NCBI GenBank assembly: GCA_016778825.1
Contig: JADHOU010000001.1
Coordinates: forward strand, 1 to 22,879
DNA from: Candidatus Puniceispirillum sp.
Lineage (GTDB): Bacteria > Pseudomonadota > Alphaproteobacteria > Puniceispirillales > Puniceispirillaceae
Length of the DNA stretch: 22,879 nt
Direction: 5' to 3'
In this document: positions 6,755-15,217 of the stretch, in pieces
Layout: each line of letters starts with the position of its first letter
Numbering within the stretch: position 1 is the first letter of the stretch
Translations under genes and position numbers: made by a program
The notes under the pieces: generated by a model
What the model was told of the DNA's origin: nothing
Databases searched by the model: none
What the model saw: the letters and a program-made list of their open reading frames with translations, nothing else

Positions 6755-8431
6755 ATGGTGTCATCTTCATCATCTGACATGACAGCGATCTGTCAACGTG
6801 CACGCCCTGAAATTCTGGCAATGGCGGGTTATGTCTCAGCGCGTTCACTACAGTTACCGGGCAGTGAGACGGTTTTTCTAGACGCCAATGAATGCGCCTT
6901 TGAGCCTTTTGTTGGTGCCAGTGGTTTGTCGCGCTATCCGGCGCAGCAGCCATCCCAGCTTGTCGATGCTTTTTGTCGCTGGCTTGATGTGTCATCACGC
7001 AATCTGACAATCACCCGCGGCGCGGATGAGGCGATTGATTGCCTGATGCGGGCCTTTTGCATTCCGGCAGTTGATAATGTGGTCATTTGTCCGCCAACAT
7101 TTGCCATGTACGCACAATCGGCCATGCTGCAGGGCGTGGCCGTGCGTTCGGCAATGCTGGACAGCAATTTCGGGCTGGATCTTGCCGCTATTGAAAAAGC
7201 GGTTGATGCCAGCACTAAAATGATCTTTGTCTGCTCACCAAACAATCCAACGGCCAATATTATGGATTCTGGCGCCATCCAAAAGCTTTGCGAAACCTAT
7301 GCCGATACGGCACTTATCGTTGTTGATGAGACCTATATCGAATTTAGCGATCAGCCAAGTTTGATTGCCAAGCTTGATCAATATGCCAATTTGGTGGTTT
7401 TGCGGACATTGTCCAAATCACATGCTGCGGCGGGTTTGCGATGCGGGGCGGCGGTGGCACGCGGTGACGTTACCAGCCTTTTGCAAAAGGTCTTGGCACC
7501 TTATCCGCTGGCAGCGCCTGTAATTCAGGCAGCCCTGACCATCCTCAAACCGGAAAATACGGCCAAGCTTGCTGAAAAACGCGCCGATATCGTGACGCGC
7601 CGCAATGGTTATGCGAAAGAATTTGCAAAACTTGACGATGTTCAATCGGTTCTGCCATCAGATGCCAATTATCTGCTTTTGCTGGTTCGTGATGCCGCAG
7701 GCCTATGCGAAAAAGCCCGAAAATCAGGCATTATCCTTCGTGATCAATCACATCAGCCCAGGCTTGAGAATGCGGTTCGTATCGCCATTGGCAGTGCCGA
7801 GGAGATGCAGCAATTGCTGGCGGTGATGGCGGGAGAAAACCCGCCAGCGTTACCAGCACAACGCCGCTTTAGTTTGACGCGCAAGACCAGTGAAACCGCC
7901 ATTTCAGTTACCGTAAATCTCGATAAAACAGCGCCGGTTAAAATCAATACCGGTGTTGGCTTTTATGATCATATGCTGGATCAGATTGCCAAACATGGCG
8001 GTTTTTCGCTTGAGATTGAATGTGATGGCGATTTGTATATTGATCCGCATCATTCGGTTGAGGATTGCGCGATTGCGCTTGGGCAGGCTATTCGCGGTGC
8101 GCTTGGCGACAAGCGCGGCATTGGCCGCTATGGGTTTTTCCTGCCAATGGATGAATCACTGGTTCAGGTTGCGCTTGATTTTGGTGGCCGGTTTTACCTT
8201 GATTTTAAGGCTGATTTCCCCGAAAGCCATGTTGGTGATTTGCCATGCGATATGGTGCCGCATGTGTTTTATTCACTTGCCGAACATATGCAGGCCAATC
8301 TTCACATCGCGGTAACGGGTGAAAATACGCATCACATGGTTGAGGCTTGTTTCAAGGGATTTGGCCGTACCTTGCGCCAAGCCATTCGGATTGAGGGCAC
8401 TGAAATGCCAAGCACAAAGGGAACGCTATGA
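6755..8431 (+). CDS. hisCB: fusion of histidinol-phosphate aminotransferase and imidazoleglycerol-phosphate dehydratase
   Basis: One uninterrupted 558-codon frame carries two complete enzymes. Residues 1 to about 357 are HisC, a class I/II PLP aminotransferase. It shows S-P-N-N-P at 161-165, D-E-T-Y at 191-194, and the PLP lysine Lys221 in L-S-K-S-H-A-A-A-G-L-R-C-G. Its arginine is in V-R-I-A-I-G (Arg342). A short linker (about 357-369, A-G-E-N-P-P-A-L-P-A-Q-R) joins residues 370-558, a full IGP dehydratase. The manganese motifs there are D-H-M-L-D-Q near 405, H-H-S-V-E-D at 432-437 and a later H-H-M-V-E. E. coli HisB joins the dehydratase to a phosphatase; here that domain is absent and HisC takes its place. 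ATG 6755 lies four bases after the hisG stop; an in-frame ATG at 6779 is also possible. The end overlaps hisH by ATGA. hisD, which sits between G and C in E. coli, is absent. Confidence 0.93.
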   Translation: MVSSSSSDMTAICQRARPEILAMAGYVSARSLQLPGSETVFLDANECAFEPFVGASGLSRYPAQQPSQLVDAFCRWLDVSSRNLTITRGADEAIDCLMRAFCIPAVDNVVICPPTFAMYAQSAMLQGVAVRSAMLDSNFGLDLAAIEKAVDASTKMIFVCSPNNPTANIMDSGAIQKLCETYADTALIVVDETYIEFSDQPSLIAKLDQYANLVVLRTLSKSHAAAGLRCGAAVARGDVTSLLQKVLAPYPLAAPVIQAALTILKPENTAKLAEKRADIVTRRNGYAKEFAKLDDVQSVLPSDANYLLLLVRDAAGLCEKARKSGIILRDQSHQPRLENAVRIAIGSAEEMQQLLAVMAGENPPALPAQRRFSLTRKTSETAISVTVNLDKTAPVKINTGVGFYDHMLDQIAKHGGFSLEIECDGDLYIDPHHSVEDCAIALGQAIRGALGDKRGIGRYGFFLPMDESLVQVALDFGGRFYLDFKADFPESHVGDLPCDMVPHVFYSLAEHMQANLHIAVTGENTHHMVEACFKGFGRTLRQAIRIEGTEMPSTKGTL

Positions 8432-9021
8432 TCGCCATTATAGATAGCGGCGGTGCCAATATAGCATCGGTTCAATTCGCCTTGGAACGGCTTGGTGCGG
8501 AATCAATTTTGACCAAAGATGTCAAAATAATTCAATCTGCCGACAAAGTTTTGCTTCCCGGGGTTGGTGCCGCGCCAATAGCCATGCAAAATCTGGCCGA
8601 ATATGGGCTGATTGACTGTATCCGCGATTTGACCCAGCCAGTGATGGGCATTTGCCTTGGCATGCAGCTATTATTTGCGGCTTCGCCCGAGGGGAATACC
8701 CCGCTTTTGGGCATTTTTGATGCTGATTGCAAAACCTTTTCCCCCGCGCAAGGCAGGTCAGTACCGCATATGGGTTGGAACCGGCTGTCAAAACAGCAAG
8801 ACCACCCTTTATTGGCTGGGGTTGGCGAGGGGGCGCACGTCTATTTTGTGCATAGCTATTTTGCCCCCATAACAGCGCAGACTATCGCCGCAACAAACTA
8901 TGGTGATGATTTTACCGCGATTGTTGCCGGAAATAATTTCATGGGCTGTCAGTTTCACCCCGAAAAATCGGGGCTGGTTGGCGCGCAAATTCTACGTAAT
9001 TTTCTGGAGATGCCATCATGA
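8428..9021 (+). CDS. hisH: imidazole glycerol phosphate synthase, glutamine amidotransferase subunit
   Basis: A 197-residue class I glutamine amidotransferase that supplies ammonia to HisF. The nucleophile is Cys76 in G-I-C-L-G-M-Q. The histidine and glutamate of the triad are in F-H-P-E-K-S-G (about His177, Glu179). P-H-M-G-W-N and F-V-H-S-Y are also present, as in E. coli HisH, and the C-terminus N-F-L-E-M-P-S is close to the E. coli end. It overlaps the fusion gene upstream and hisA downstream by four bases each (ATGA), which points to coupled translation. Confidence 0.96.
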   Translation: MIAIIDSGGANIASVQFALERLGAESILTKDVKIIQSADKVLLPGVGAAPIAMQNLAEYGLIDCIRDLTQPVMGICLGMQLLFAASPEGNTPLLGIFDADCKTFSPAQGRSVPHMGWNRLSKQQDHPLLAGVGEGAHVYFVHSYFAPITAQTIAATNYGDDFTAIVAGNNFMGCQFHPEKSGLVGAQILRNFLEMPS

Positions 9022-9743
9022 TCATTTATCCGGCGATTGACCTTATTGCTGGTGCCGTTGTGCGGTTGCATAAAGGTGATTTTGACCAGTTGACGACCTA
9101 TGGCAATGATCCGGTTTCAGTGGCGCAATCCTATGCTGATGCTGGCGCAACATGGCTTCATCTGGTTGATCTTGATGGTGCCAAAAATCCAGATAACCGG
9201 CAAATTGATCTGATTGCCAAGATCATCAGCAGCACCGGCCTAAAGGTTCAAACAGGCGGCGGTATTCGCTCATTTGCCGATGTTCAGGCCTTGGTCAATG
9301 CTGGCGCAAGCCGGAGTGTCATTGGCAGTCTTGCCGTTCGTGATCCGGAAGCAACCAAAGCAATTTTCAAAGCTTTTGGGCCAGAAAAAATCTGTCTTGC
9401 GGCCGATGTGATCTGGCAAAATAACGAGTTTTACATTGCGGTTTCGGGATGGCAGGAAGCAAGCAGCCTGTCACTTTTTGATTTTATCGAAACCTATCAG
9501 CAAGATGGGCTTTTGCATGCGCTTTGTACCGATATTGACCGCGACGGCACCTTAACCGGCTGTAATCGTGATCTGTATCAAGAGGTAAAACAAAAATATC
9601 CGAAACTGCAATTGCAAGCCTCTGGCGGGGTTAGCATGCTTGCCGATCTTGACGGATTGACCGCCGATGGCGTGATCATTGGCAAGGCATTATATGAAGG
9701 GCGTTTTACCGTTGCACAGGCGTTGGAGGCGGTCGCATGCTAA
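9018..9743 (+). CDS. hisA: ProFAR isomerase (phosphoribosylformimino-AICAR ribotide isomerase)
   Basis: A 241-residue TIM barrel catalysing the Amadori rearrangement that converts ProFAR to PRFAR. The N-terminus Y-P-A-I-D-L-I carries the first catalytic aspartate. V-V-R-L-H-K-G-D, the phosphate loop V-Q-T-G-G-G-I-R-S, and V-S-G-W-Q-E follow. The second-half motif is [16 protein letters not shown] and C-T-D-I-x-R-D-G-T-L-x-G read like E. coli HisA rather than the form usual in Alphaproteobacteria; this is judged from memory. It overlaps hisH by four bases and hisF by seven. Confidence 0.95.
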   Translation: MIIYPAIDLIAGAVVRLHKGDFDQLTTYGNDPVSVAQSYADAGATWLHLVDLDGAKNPDNRQIDLIAKIISSTGLKVQTGGGIRSFADVQALVNAGASRSVIGSLAVRDPEATKAIFKAFGPEKICLAADVIWQNNEFYIAVSGWQEASSLSLFDFIETYQQDGLLHALCTDIDRDGTLTGCNRDLYQEVKQKYPKLQLQASGGVSMLADLDGLTADGVIIGKALYEGRFTVAQALEAVAC

Positions 9744-10504
9744 CCAAACGGATTATTGCCTGTCTTGATGTCAAAGATGGCCGTGTTGTCAAAGGCGTTC
9801 AATTTCGCAATCATGTCGATATGGGCGGCATTCTTGAGCTTAGCCAGCGTTATGCCGATGAAAGCGTTGACGAGCTGGTTTTCTATGACATTACCGCCAG
9901 CAGCGATGGCCGTGTTGTTGATAAAAGCTGGGTTAACCAGATTGCACGGCGGATTAATATTCCGTTTTGCGTTGCTGGCGGCATTCGCACCATTGCTGAT
10001 GCCAAGGCAATTTTGAATGATGGCGCAGATAAGATTTCGGTGAATTCACCCGCTTTGGAGAGGCCTGACTTTATTTCCGAACTTGCTGCGACATTCGGCA
10101 CCCAATGTGTTGTCGCTGGTATTGATAGTCGTCGCGAAGGTGATAAATTGCAGGTTTATCAATATACTGGCGATGAAACTAAAACTATTAAATCAAAGCG
10201 CGACACCGTGTCTTGGGCGCGTGAAGTCACCCGTCTTGGTGCCGGTGAAATCGTGTTGAACTGCATGAATAATGATGGTGTTCGCCAAGGCTATGATATC
10301 GACCAACTTGCTGCGGTTCGCGCTGCTGTCACGGTACCTGTCATCGCATCAGGCGGGGCAGGCGATTATGTGCATTTTGCCGATTTGTTTCGGCAAAGTG
10401 ATATTGATGGTGCCTTGGCAGCATCGGTGTTTCACAGCGGAAAAATTCCAATCCCCAAATTAAAAGCCTATCTGAAATCTGAATCAATCGAAGTGCGAGT
10501 ATAG
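9737..10504 (+). CDS. hisF: imidazole glycerol phosphate synthase, cyclase subunit
   Basis: A 255-residue TIM barrel that uses HisH-derived ammonia to make imidazole glycerol phosphate and AICAR from PRFAR. The first catalytic aspartate is in C-L-D-V-K-D-G (residue 11) and the second is in V-A-G-I-D-S-R (about 130). Other signatures are [34 protein letters not shown] and A-S-G-G-A-G. Alphaproteobacterial HisF usually has a different loop set. The K-G-V-Q-F-R-N-H and D-I-T-A-S-S-D-G-R segments and the I-E-V-R-V ending resemble E. coli HisF. It starts seven bases inside hisA and ends two bases before hisIE. Confidence 0.96.
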   Translation: MLTKRIIACLDVKDGRVVKGVQFRNHVDMGGILELSQRYADESVDELVFYDITASSDGRVVDKSWVNQIARRINIPFCVAGGIRTIADAKAILNDGADKISVNSPALERPDFISELAATFGTQCVVAGIDSRREGDKLQVYQYTGDETKTIKSKRDTVSWAREVTRLGAGEIVLNCMNNDGVRQGYDIDQLAAVRAAVTVPVIASGGAGDYVHFADLFRQSDIDGALAASVFHSGKIPIPKLKAYLKSESIEVRV

Positions 10505-10506
10505 CC

Positions 10507-11118
10507 ATGCCAAGCATCAATCTTGATGAAATTGACTGGGATAAAGGCGAAGGCTTAGTGCCTGCTATCGTTCAAAACAGTGATAACGGCCAGATACTGA
10601 TGCTTGCCTATATGGATCATGCGGCCTTGGCACACACAATCAGCAGCAAAAAAGTGACCTTTTTCAGCCGGTCGAAAAACCGGCTTTGGACCAAGGGCGA
10701 AACATCAGGCAATTGGCTTGATTACATTAGTGGCGAAATGGATTGCGACGCTGACACGCTTTTAATCCAAGCCCGCCCGCAAGGCCCATCTTGCCATACG
10801 GGCAGCGTGACCTGTTTTAATGATCAGACGCCAAGCAATATCGGCTTTCTTGAACAGCTCGGCACGTTGATTGCCAAACGCCACAAAACCATGCCCGAAG
10901 GCAGCTATACAACAGGCCTATTTGCCGAAGGCAAGGCACGCATCGCGCAAAAGGTTGGCGAAGAGGGGGTCGAGTTGGCCTTGGCGCGGATGAAGGATGA
11001 CAGCGCGGAAATGGCGAATGAAGCCGCCGATTTGCTGTTTCACATGATGGTCCTTCTTGAAGATGCCGGACTAAGCTTGGCCGATGCCATCAACGTTCTG
11101 CAAGACCGCCATAAATAG
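10507..11118 (+). CDS. hisI: bifunctional phosphoribosyl-AMP cyclohydrolase / phosphoribosyl-ATP pyrophosphatase
   Basis: A 203-residue HisIE fusion carrying steps two and three of the pathway. The N-terminal HisI part (1 to about 110) shows the metal motif D-C-D-A-D (79-83), then S-C-H-T-G (Cys96) and a further cysteine (Cys103). The C-terminal HisE part (about 114-203) has the MazG-like metal helices E-E-G-V-E-L and N-E-A-A-D-L-L-F-H. E. coli has the same fusion, while most Alphaproteobacteria carry separate hisE and hisI. It is the last gene of the operon. No strong terminator follows directly; weak hairpins lie at 11123-11135 and 11300-11317. Confidence 0.95.
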   Translation: MPSINLDEIDWDKGEGLVPAIVQNSDNGQILMLAYMDHAALAHTISSKKVTFFSRSKNRLWTKGETSGNWLDYISGEMDCDADTLLIQARPQGPSCHTGSVTCFNDQTPSNIGFLEQLGTLIAKRHKTMPEGSYTTGLFAEGKARIAQKVGEEGVELALARMKDDSAEMANEAADLLFHMMVLLEDAGLSLADAINVLQDRHK

Positions 11119-11240
11119 CGGCGCATATCGCCATCTGGCATAAACGTAAATGCTTGGCATCCAATTGTTTAGCGCCCAACATTGAGCCCCAAGCTGTTTG
11201 GCAGCAAGATATCTTTGAACGATGGTTGCTTTGATGCCAC

Positions 11241-11366
11241 CTACTGGCTGAAATGGAACCAAATACCAATAGCTACCGCAGCGACAAACGCTGTTTTAAA
11301 GGGCAATTTAATGCCCTGTTTACGGGAATGCCTGCGTGAAATCGCATTTGTTACCAAAAAATTCAT
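11241..11366 (-). CDS. possible 41-residue membrane peptide
   Basis: The frame starts M-N-F-L-V-T-N-A-I-S, has a basic middle (R-R-H-S-R-K-Q-G) and ends with a hydrophobic stretch, A-F-V-A-A-V-A-I-G-I-W-F, that could be one membrane segment. AGG lies seven bases before the ATG, inside AAAAAAGGTC. I know no matching family and the frame is short, so chance is a real alternative. It would run convergently toward hisIE. Confidence 0.25.
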   Translation of the reverse strand: MNFLVTNAISRRHSRKQGIKLPFKTAFVAAVAIGIWFHFSQ

Positions 11367-11506
11367 TACATGACCTTTTTTATGAGGGCTCGTGACCGAC
11401 CTCAATTTCAATAGGTAAAACCTAATCACATTATCGCACAAAGAACTAATATAATCGCCGTATCGGGCGTCGATTTCGTGCTTTTGGGCAAAAGAAACAT
11501 GTGATT

Positions 11507-11535
11507 GAAAGACATCGACGCCAAAGGCACGATGC
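11507..11535 (-). terminator. possible terminator of tRNA-Asn
   Basis: On the minus strand GGCATCG pairs with CGATGTC (one G-T wobble) around an inner GCC-TTT-GGC. TCTTTC follows. It lies 24 bases beyond the CCA end of tRNA-Asn. The T run is short, so efficiency is uncertain. Confidence 0.45.
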
Positions 11536-11558
11536 CAATTAGATGTAATGGGAGGAAG

Positions 11559-11633
11559 TGGCTCCCCGGGACGGATTCGAACCGCCGGCCAAGCGATTAA
11601 CAGTCGCTTGCTCTACCGCTGAGCTACCGGGGA
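11559..11633 (-). tRNA. tRNA-Asn (anticodon GTT)
   Basis: A 75-base cloverleaf on the minus strand. The acceptor stem is TCCCCGG with CCGGGGA, discriminator G, and the CCA end is encoded. The D arm contains AGCTCAGCGGTAGAGC. The anticodon stem AGCGA/TCGCT encloses loop CTGTTAA with anticodon GTT. The T arm contains GGTTCGAATCC. A promoter-like pair sits just upstream. Confidence 0.95.
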
Positions 11634-11650
11634 TTAGTGCCTTGCCAAGC

Positions 11651-11678
11651 GTTATACAGAACAAAAATTGATATGCAA
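11651..11678 (-). promoter_or_regulatory. promoter of tRNA-Asn
   Basis: On the minus strand TTGCAT (11678-11673) and TATAAC (11656-11651) are 16 bases apart. They place the transcript start roughly ten bases before the mature tRNA 5' end at 11633. It is separate from the mnmH transcript, which ends at 11756. Confidence 0.5.
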
Positions 11679-11755
11679 GCCCGTTTTAGAGCAAAATCAC
11701 TCGATGCCAGCGAAAATGGAAACCCAGCTTGTGAAAACGGCTTTGCCCGGAGCTA

Positions 11756-12817
11756 TTACCGATCAAGAGTGCCAAGGGCCTTGGCAAGCCGCCCAATATC
11801 ATCGTCGTCAAGCGTTGTTGCGCGAAGCGTTTGAATCTCAGTTAAGGGGCGTGACGCGGCTGATCGCGCATAGGATGGGTCATAATGCGTTTCTAGCAGA
11901 TTAGAGACAAAACCGTGCCAGTCAGCTGCCTTGATTGCCGATTCCCAATGATCAAAAGTGGCAACGCTGTATCGCTGGCGAAGCCCTGCCAGCAAAGCAA
12001 TAAGATGATCAGGCTGTTCAATGATATAACGGTAATCGCGCTGCAAAAAGGCAATACGGGCGTCAATGGGGGCGGTCAGGCGCACGCGGCTTGCTTGTCG
12101 CATTGATGCCCACAATGCCGAGGGAACATGGATTTGCCCAATTTTATTGCTTTCAGCCTCGATAAAGACAGGCCGATCGGGGCTAAAATTCTGCAAAGCG
12201 GCACATAGGCGCGATTCAAACAAACGCTGGGCGGGTTGCGGTGATCCGGGTTCGCTGCCAAGAAGCGAGCCTCGGTGGTTTGCTAGACCTTCGAGATCAA
12301 GCACCTGAAGCCCATTTTCAGCCGCCGCACGCAAAATATGGGTCTTTGCTGTACCAGTTGGCCCGGATAGAACGATCAATCGAAATTTGGCAGGCAGATG
12401 ATCAAGATCATCAAGAACCGCCTTTCGATAGGATTTATACCCGCCTTCAATCACGGCGCTATGCCAACCGATATCGCTAAATATTTTTGCCATCGCGCCG
12501 CTTCGTTGGCCACCACGCCAGCAATAGATCAGCGGCCGCCAATCGCGATCTTTTTTTGCAAGATCAGTTTGAAGATGACCAGCAATATTCTGCGCCACTA
12601 ACGCCGCACCTGACCGTTTTGCCTCAAATGGATTGATTTGTTTGTAGATTGTGCCAATTTCAGAGCGCTGCGCGTCATTCAAAACGGGCAAATTGATTGC
12701 CCCTGGCATATGATCATCCAGAAATTCAGATGGTGAGCGCACATCAATAATACTGTCAAATCCGGTTTTCTTGAGCAAAGCAAAATCAGGCGCAATGCGG
12801 GTGATTGGTGCCGTCAT
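11756..12817 (-). CDS. mnmH: tRNA 2-selenouridine synthase
   Basis: A 353-residue protein, close to the roughly 364 of E. coli YbbB/SelU. It replaces sulfur by selenium in 2-thiouridine at the wobble position of certain tRNAs, through a geranylated intermediate, using selenophosphate. The N-terminal rhodanese domain has I-D-V-R-S-P-S-E-F and the catalytic Cys99 in Y-C-W-R-G-G-Q-R-S. A P-loop domain follows with G-P-T-G-T-A-K-T at 152-159; the usual G-S/T-G-K-T has alanine before the lysine here. Conserved L-D-L-E-G-L-A-N-H-R-G-S and E-A-E-S-N-K-I-G are present. It lies 75 bases downstream of the selD fusion on the same strand. That gene provides its selenium donor, so the pair forms a selenouridine pathway. 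Confidence 0.93.
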   Translation of the reverse strand: MTAPITRIAPDFALLKKTGFDSIIDVRSPSEFLDDHMPGAINLPVLNDAQRSEIGTIYKQINPFEAKRSGAALVAQNIAGHLQTDLAKKDRDWRPLIYCWRGGQRSGAMAKIFSDIGWHSAVIEGGYKSYRKAVLDDLDHLPAKFRLIVLSGPTGTAKTHILRAAAENGLQVLDLEGLANHRGSLLGSEPGSPQPAQRLFESRLCAALQNFSPDRPVFIEAESNKIGQIHVPSALWASMRQASRVRLTAPIDARIAFLQRDYRYIIEQPDHLIALLAGLRQRYSVATFDHWESAIKAADWHGFVSNLLETHYDPSYARSAASRPLTEIQTLRATTLDDDDIGRLAKALGTLDR

Positions 12818-12892
12818 TTGCTGCGCCGTTCTCCGGCATCTATTGCCGCGTAAATTGCCATTTTTGGTGAATTTGTGATCATCATGGTGTTT

Positions 12893-15172
12893 TTACATGC
12901 TTCCGGTTAGATGAACACCTGCATTGGTAAAATCAAGCGTGCCGATGATTGCCGCCGACTGCCCATCTTTATGCAGCGTCGTAACAAGCCGGTTCGCGGC
13001 ATCCCGGGGAAACACGCCAAGCAAGCCGCCACTGGTCTGCGGATCAAACAGCATTTCAACATGCGCATCAAATTGCGTGCCAGAATCACCTCTCAACCCA
13101 CTTGCATCAATCTGCACAGCAGCGCGGTTCTGGTCATGCAGGCTTGATCTTATGCCCGACGATAACAGCGCCAAAGCCCCATCAAGCAATGGCAGCGATG
13201 ACAGATCAAGCTGGCAACCGCTGGCCCCTAGGCGAAGGCTTAAGTTCTGCGCATGGCGTGCCAGACCAAAACCGGTAATATCGGTAGCTGCAAAAACGCC
13301 TTTTTTCAAAAAATGTTTTGCAGCTTGCTGATTTGATACGGCCATCTGCCGAATCGCGCCATCAACCCATTGTGCTTTGGCAAAAAGCTGCATATGGCCT
13401 GCCATGATCACGCCGGTACCAAGCGGTTTGGTGAGAACAACAACAAGATCATCGCCAGAAACATTGATCACAGGCGTAGCTGGTCGCTTTTGCTTGCTAT
13501 GACCGGTGACCGAAAACCCAACCGACAGGGCGCCGCCTTCGCTTGTATGACCGCCAGTGAGCTTTACACCGGCCTCGCTAAGGGCAAATAGCCCACCAGC
13601 CAGAATCTGCGTTAATTGGTTGGTCTGGATTGATAGATTAGCCTCAGGAAGATTGATAATGGCCAAAGCCGATGTAGGGGTGGCTAGGGCGGCGTAAAGA
13701 TCGCTTAACGCATGAACCGCGGCAATACGGCCAAGCATAAATGGGTCTGAGACAATTTCAGATAGAACATCGACCGATTGAACGAGCTGATATCCGGCTG
13801 GCGGCGACGCCATGATCGCCGCATCAGTTTCAATGCCCGCCTCAGGCATTAAGGCTGGGTCAGCCCCATTTGAGACAGCCAGACTAACCGCATCTTCAAG
13901 CGCATTTGCCAAAACGGTATGGCTGGCCTTGGCGGCGCAACCAAGACAGCGCATTGTCGCAAAAACAGGGTCGCGGTGATGCTGAGGTGAATCACCATCA
14001 AAATCAGAATCAAGACCAGCAAAAGGCTGGGGCGCTGGCGGGGTTGGCATGCTCAATTGCTGATATTTTGCCATGAACCGGCGATCAATCCAGTATTTCA
14101 GGGCTAACAACCCATCAGCCTTCACGCCAAATTGTCCCCAAGAGGCAATGGCACCATTATCTGCCGTGCCAATAATCGCAAGATAGCGCCTTTGCGCCGA
14201 CCAGCGTTTAAGCGCATGTCCATGCAGATATTTGCGAAGGTTTTTGGCCAAAACAGGTCCAGCGCGAACCGCAAAGACACCCGCTCTTGGTCGCGGGCTG
14301 CCGCTGATTGTGGCAACGTCGCCTGCGGCAAAAATATTGGCATGGCTTTTTGATTGAAGCGTTGGGTGAACAGCAATAAACCCGCTATCATCCAGCGCAA
14401 GGCTGGTTGTGCTTAGCCAGCGCGGCGGGCGCACGGCCGAGACCAGAAAACAGGCATCAAACGTTTTACTGGTACTGTCACTAAACCGGATTTGGCCAGC
14501 GTCAATCTTTTCAATGGCGCGGCCAAGCTGAATCTTTATGCCAGAATCAAGAAGCGCAGCAAACATCAGATGACTGGCACGCGGTGCCATTTGCGGCATC
14601 AGCCTTGTTGACCGGCTATAGAGCGTCATTTCTGGTGATGCTCCATGATCGCGCCAACGTTTATTGAGCGCCAAGGCCAATTCGCATCCCGCCGCACCGC
14701 CGCCAATAACGGCAAGCCGTTTGGGCAAGCCGGCGGCAAGAAGATCGTCAAAGGCTTTTTGAAATTCGGCAATTGGTTTAACTGGAATCACGTGATCGGC
14801 CGCGCCTTCAATGGCGCCAAGGTCGGGCTGGCCACCAATATTGATTGACAAGATATCGAAATGCAGCGGTGGCCGATCATCAAACAGCAATTTATGCCCA
14901 TCCGCATCAATGCCGCTACAAGGCGCAACGATTAGGCGTGCCCCCGAAAATTGGGCGAGATGCGCCAGATCAATGTGAAGATCATCATCATCCCAAACGC
15001 CTTCAACATAGGCTGGAAGCATGCCGGAATAGGGGGTACGGATATTTGCGGTGACAATCGTGAGGCGCAATCCGGGAACTGGATTCATCGCGAAGCTTTT
15101 GATCGCCGCAATTTGGGCATGGCCACCACCAAGAAAAACCAGATCGGCCAGAATTGGAGGTTCGCGTTTCAT
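12893..15172 (-). CDS. selD: FAD-dependent oxidoreductase fused to selenophosphate synthase
   Basis: A 759-residue two-domain protein. Residues 1 to about 375 are an NADH dehydrogenase / sulfide-quinone reductase-like flavoprotein. It has F-L-G-G-G-H-A-Q at 13-20, a second nucleotide-binding G-G-G-A-A-G at 157-162 and the FAD motif F-A-A-G-D at 281-285. From about 403 a full selenide, water dikinase follows. Its catalytic Cys412 and Lys415 are in C-L-G-C-A-A-K; later motifs are G-G-H-T-S-E-G-G, D-I-T-G-F-G and D-P-Q-T-S-G-G-L-L. The residue that is often selenocysteine is a plain Cys, and no in-frame TGA occurs. SelD makes selenophosphate from selenide and ATP; the flavin domain is thought to help supply reduced selenium. 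Such fusions are known from comparative genomics. ATG 15172 is used; TTG 15178 is an alternative, and neither has a strong binding site. Confidence 0.92.
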   Translation of the reverse strand: MKREPPILADLVFLGGGHAQIAAIKSFAMNPVPGLRLTIVTANIRTPYSGMLPAYVEGVWDDDDLHIDLAHLAQFSGARLIVAPCSGIDADGHKLLFDDRPPLHFDILSINIGGQPDLGAIEGAADHVIPVKPIAEFQKAFDDLLAAGLPKRLAVIGGGAAGCELALALNKRWRDHGASPEMTLYSRSTRLMPQMAPRASHLMFAALLDSGIKIQLGRAIEKIDAGQIRFSDSTSKTFDACFLVSAVRPPRWLSTTSLALDDSGFIAVHPTLQSKSHANIFAAGDVATISGSPRPRAGVFAVRAGPVLAKNLRKYLHGHALKRWSAQRRYLAIIGTADNGAIASWGQFGVKADGLLALKYWIDRRFMAKYQQLSMPTPPAPQPFAGLDSDFDGDSPQHHRDPVFATMRCLGCAAKASHTVLANALEDAVSLAVSNGADPALMPEAGIETDAAIMASPPAGYQLVQSVDVLSEIVSDPFMLGRIAAVHALSDLYAALATPTSALAIINLPEANLSIQTNQLTQILAGGLFALSEAGVKLTGGHTSEGGALSVGFSVTGHSKQKRPATPVINVSGDDLVVVLTKPLGTGVIMAGHMQLFAKAQWVDGAIRQMAVSNQQAAKHFLKKGVFAATDITGFGLARHAQNLSLRLGASGCQLDLSSLPLLDGALALLSSGIRSSLHDQNRAAVQIDASGLRGDSGTQFDAHVEMLFDPQTSGGLLGVFPRDAANRLVTTLHKDGQSAAIIGTLDFTNAGVHLTGSM

Positions 15173-15217
15173 CAGCAATTTGCTTTTGACCCGATAGGTC
15201 GTGCTTGTTGTTTGCCG

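Larger units (their letters stand above)
11119..11558. other. 440-bp intergenic region after the histidine operon
   Basis: No well-supported gene is seen. Small hairpins without a clean T run occur after hisIE: GGCG-CATAT-CGCC at 11123-11135 and AGGGCA-N6-TGCCCT at 11300-11317. One 41-codon frame on the minus strand (11366-11241) has a fair binding site and is listed separately. A GC-rich hairpin at 11511-11535 is placed as the tRNA-Asn terminator. Confidence 0.5.

Noticed and set aside
11483..11504. CTTTTGGGCAAAAG as a terminator stem
   Set aside because: The loop would be only two bases; it is a near-palindrome rather than a usable hairpin.
12893..15172. Selenocysteine codon in selD
   Set aside because: The catalytic position is TGC (Cys412) and the frame has no internal TGA.
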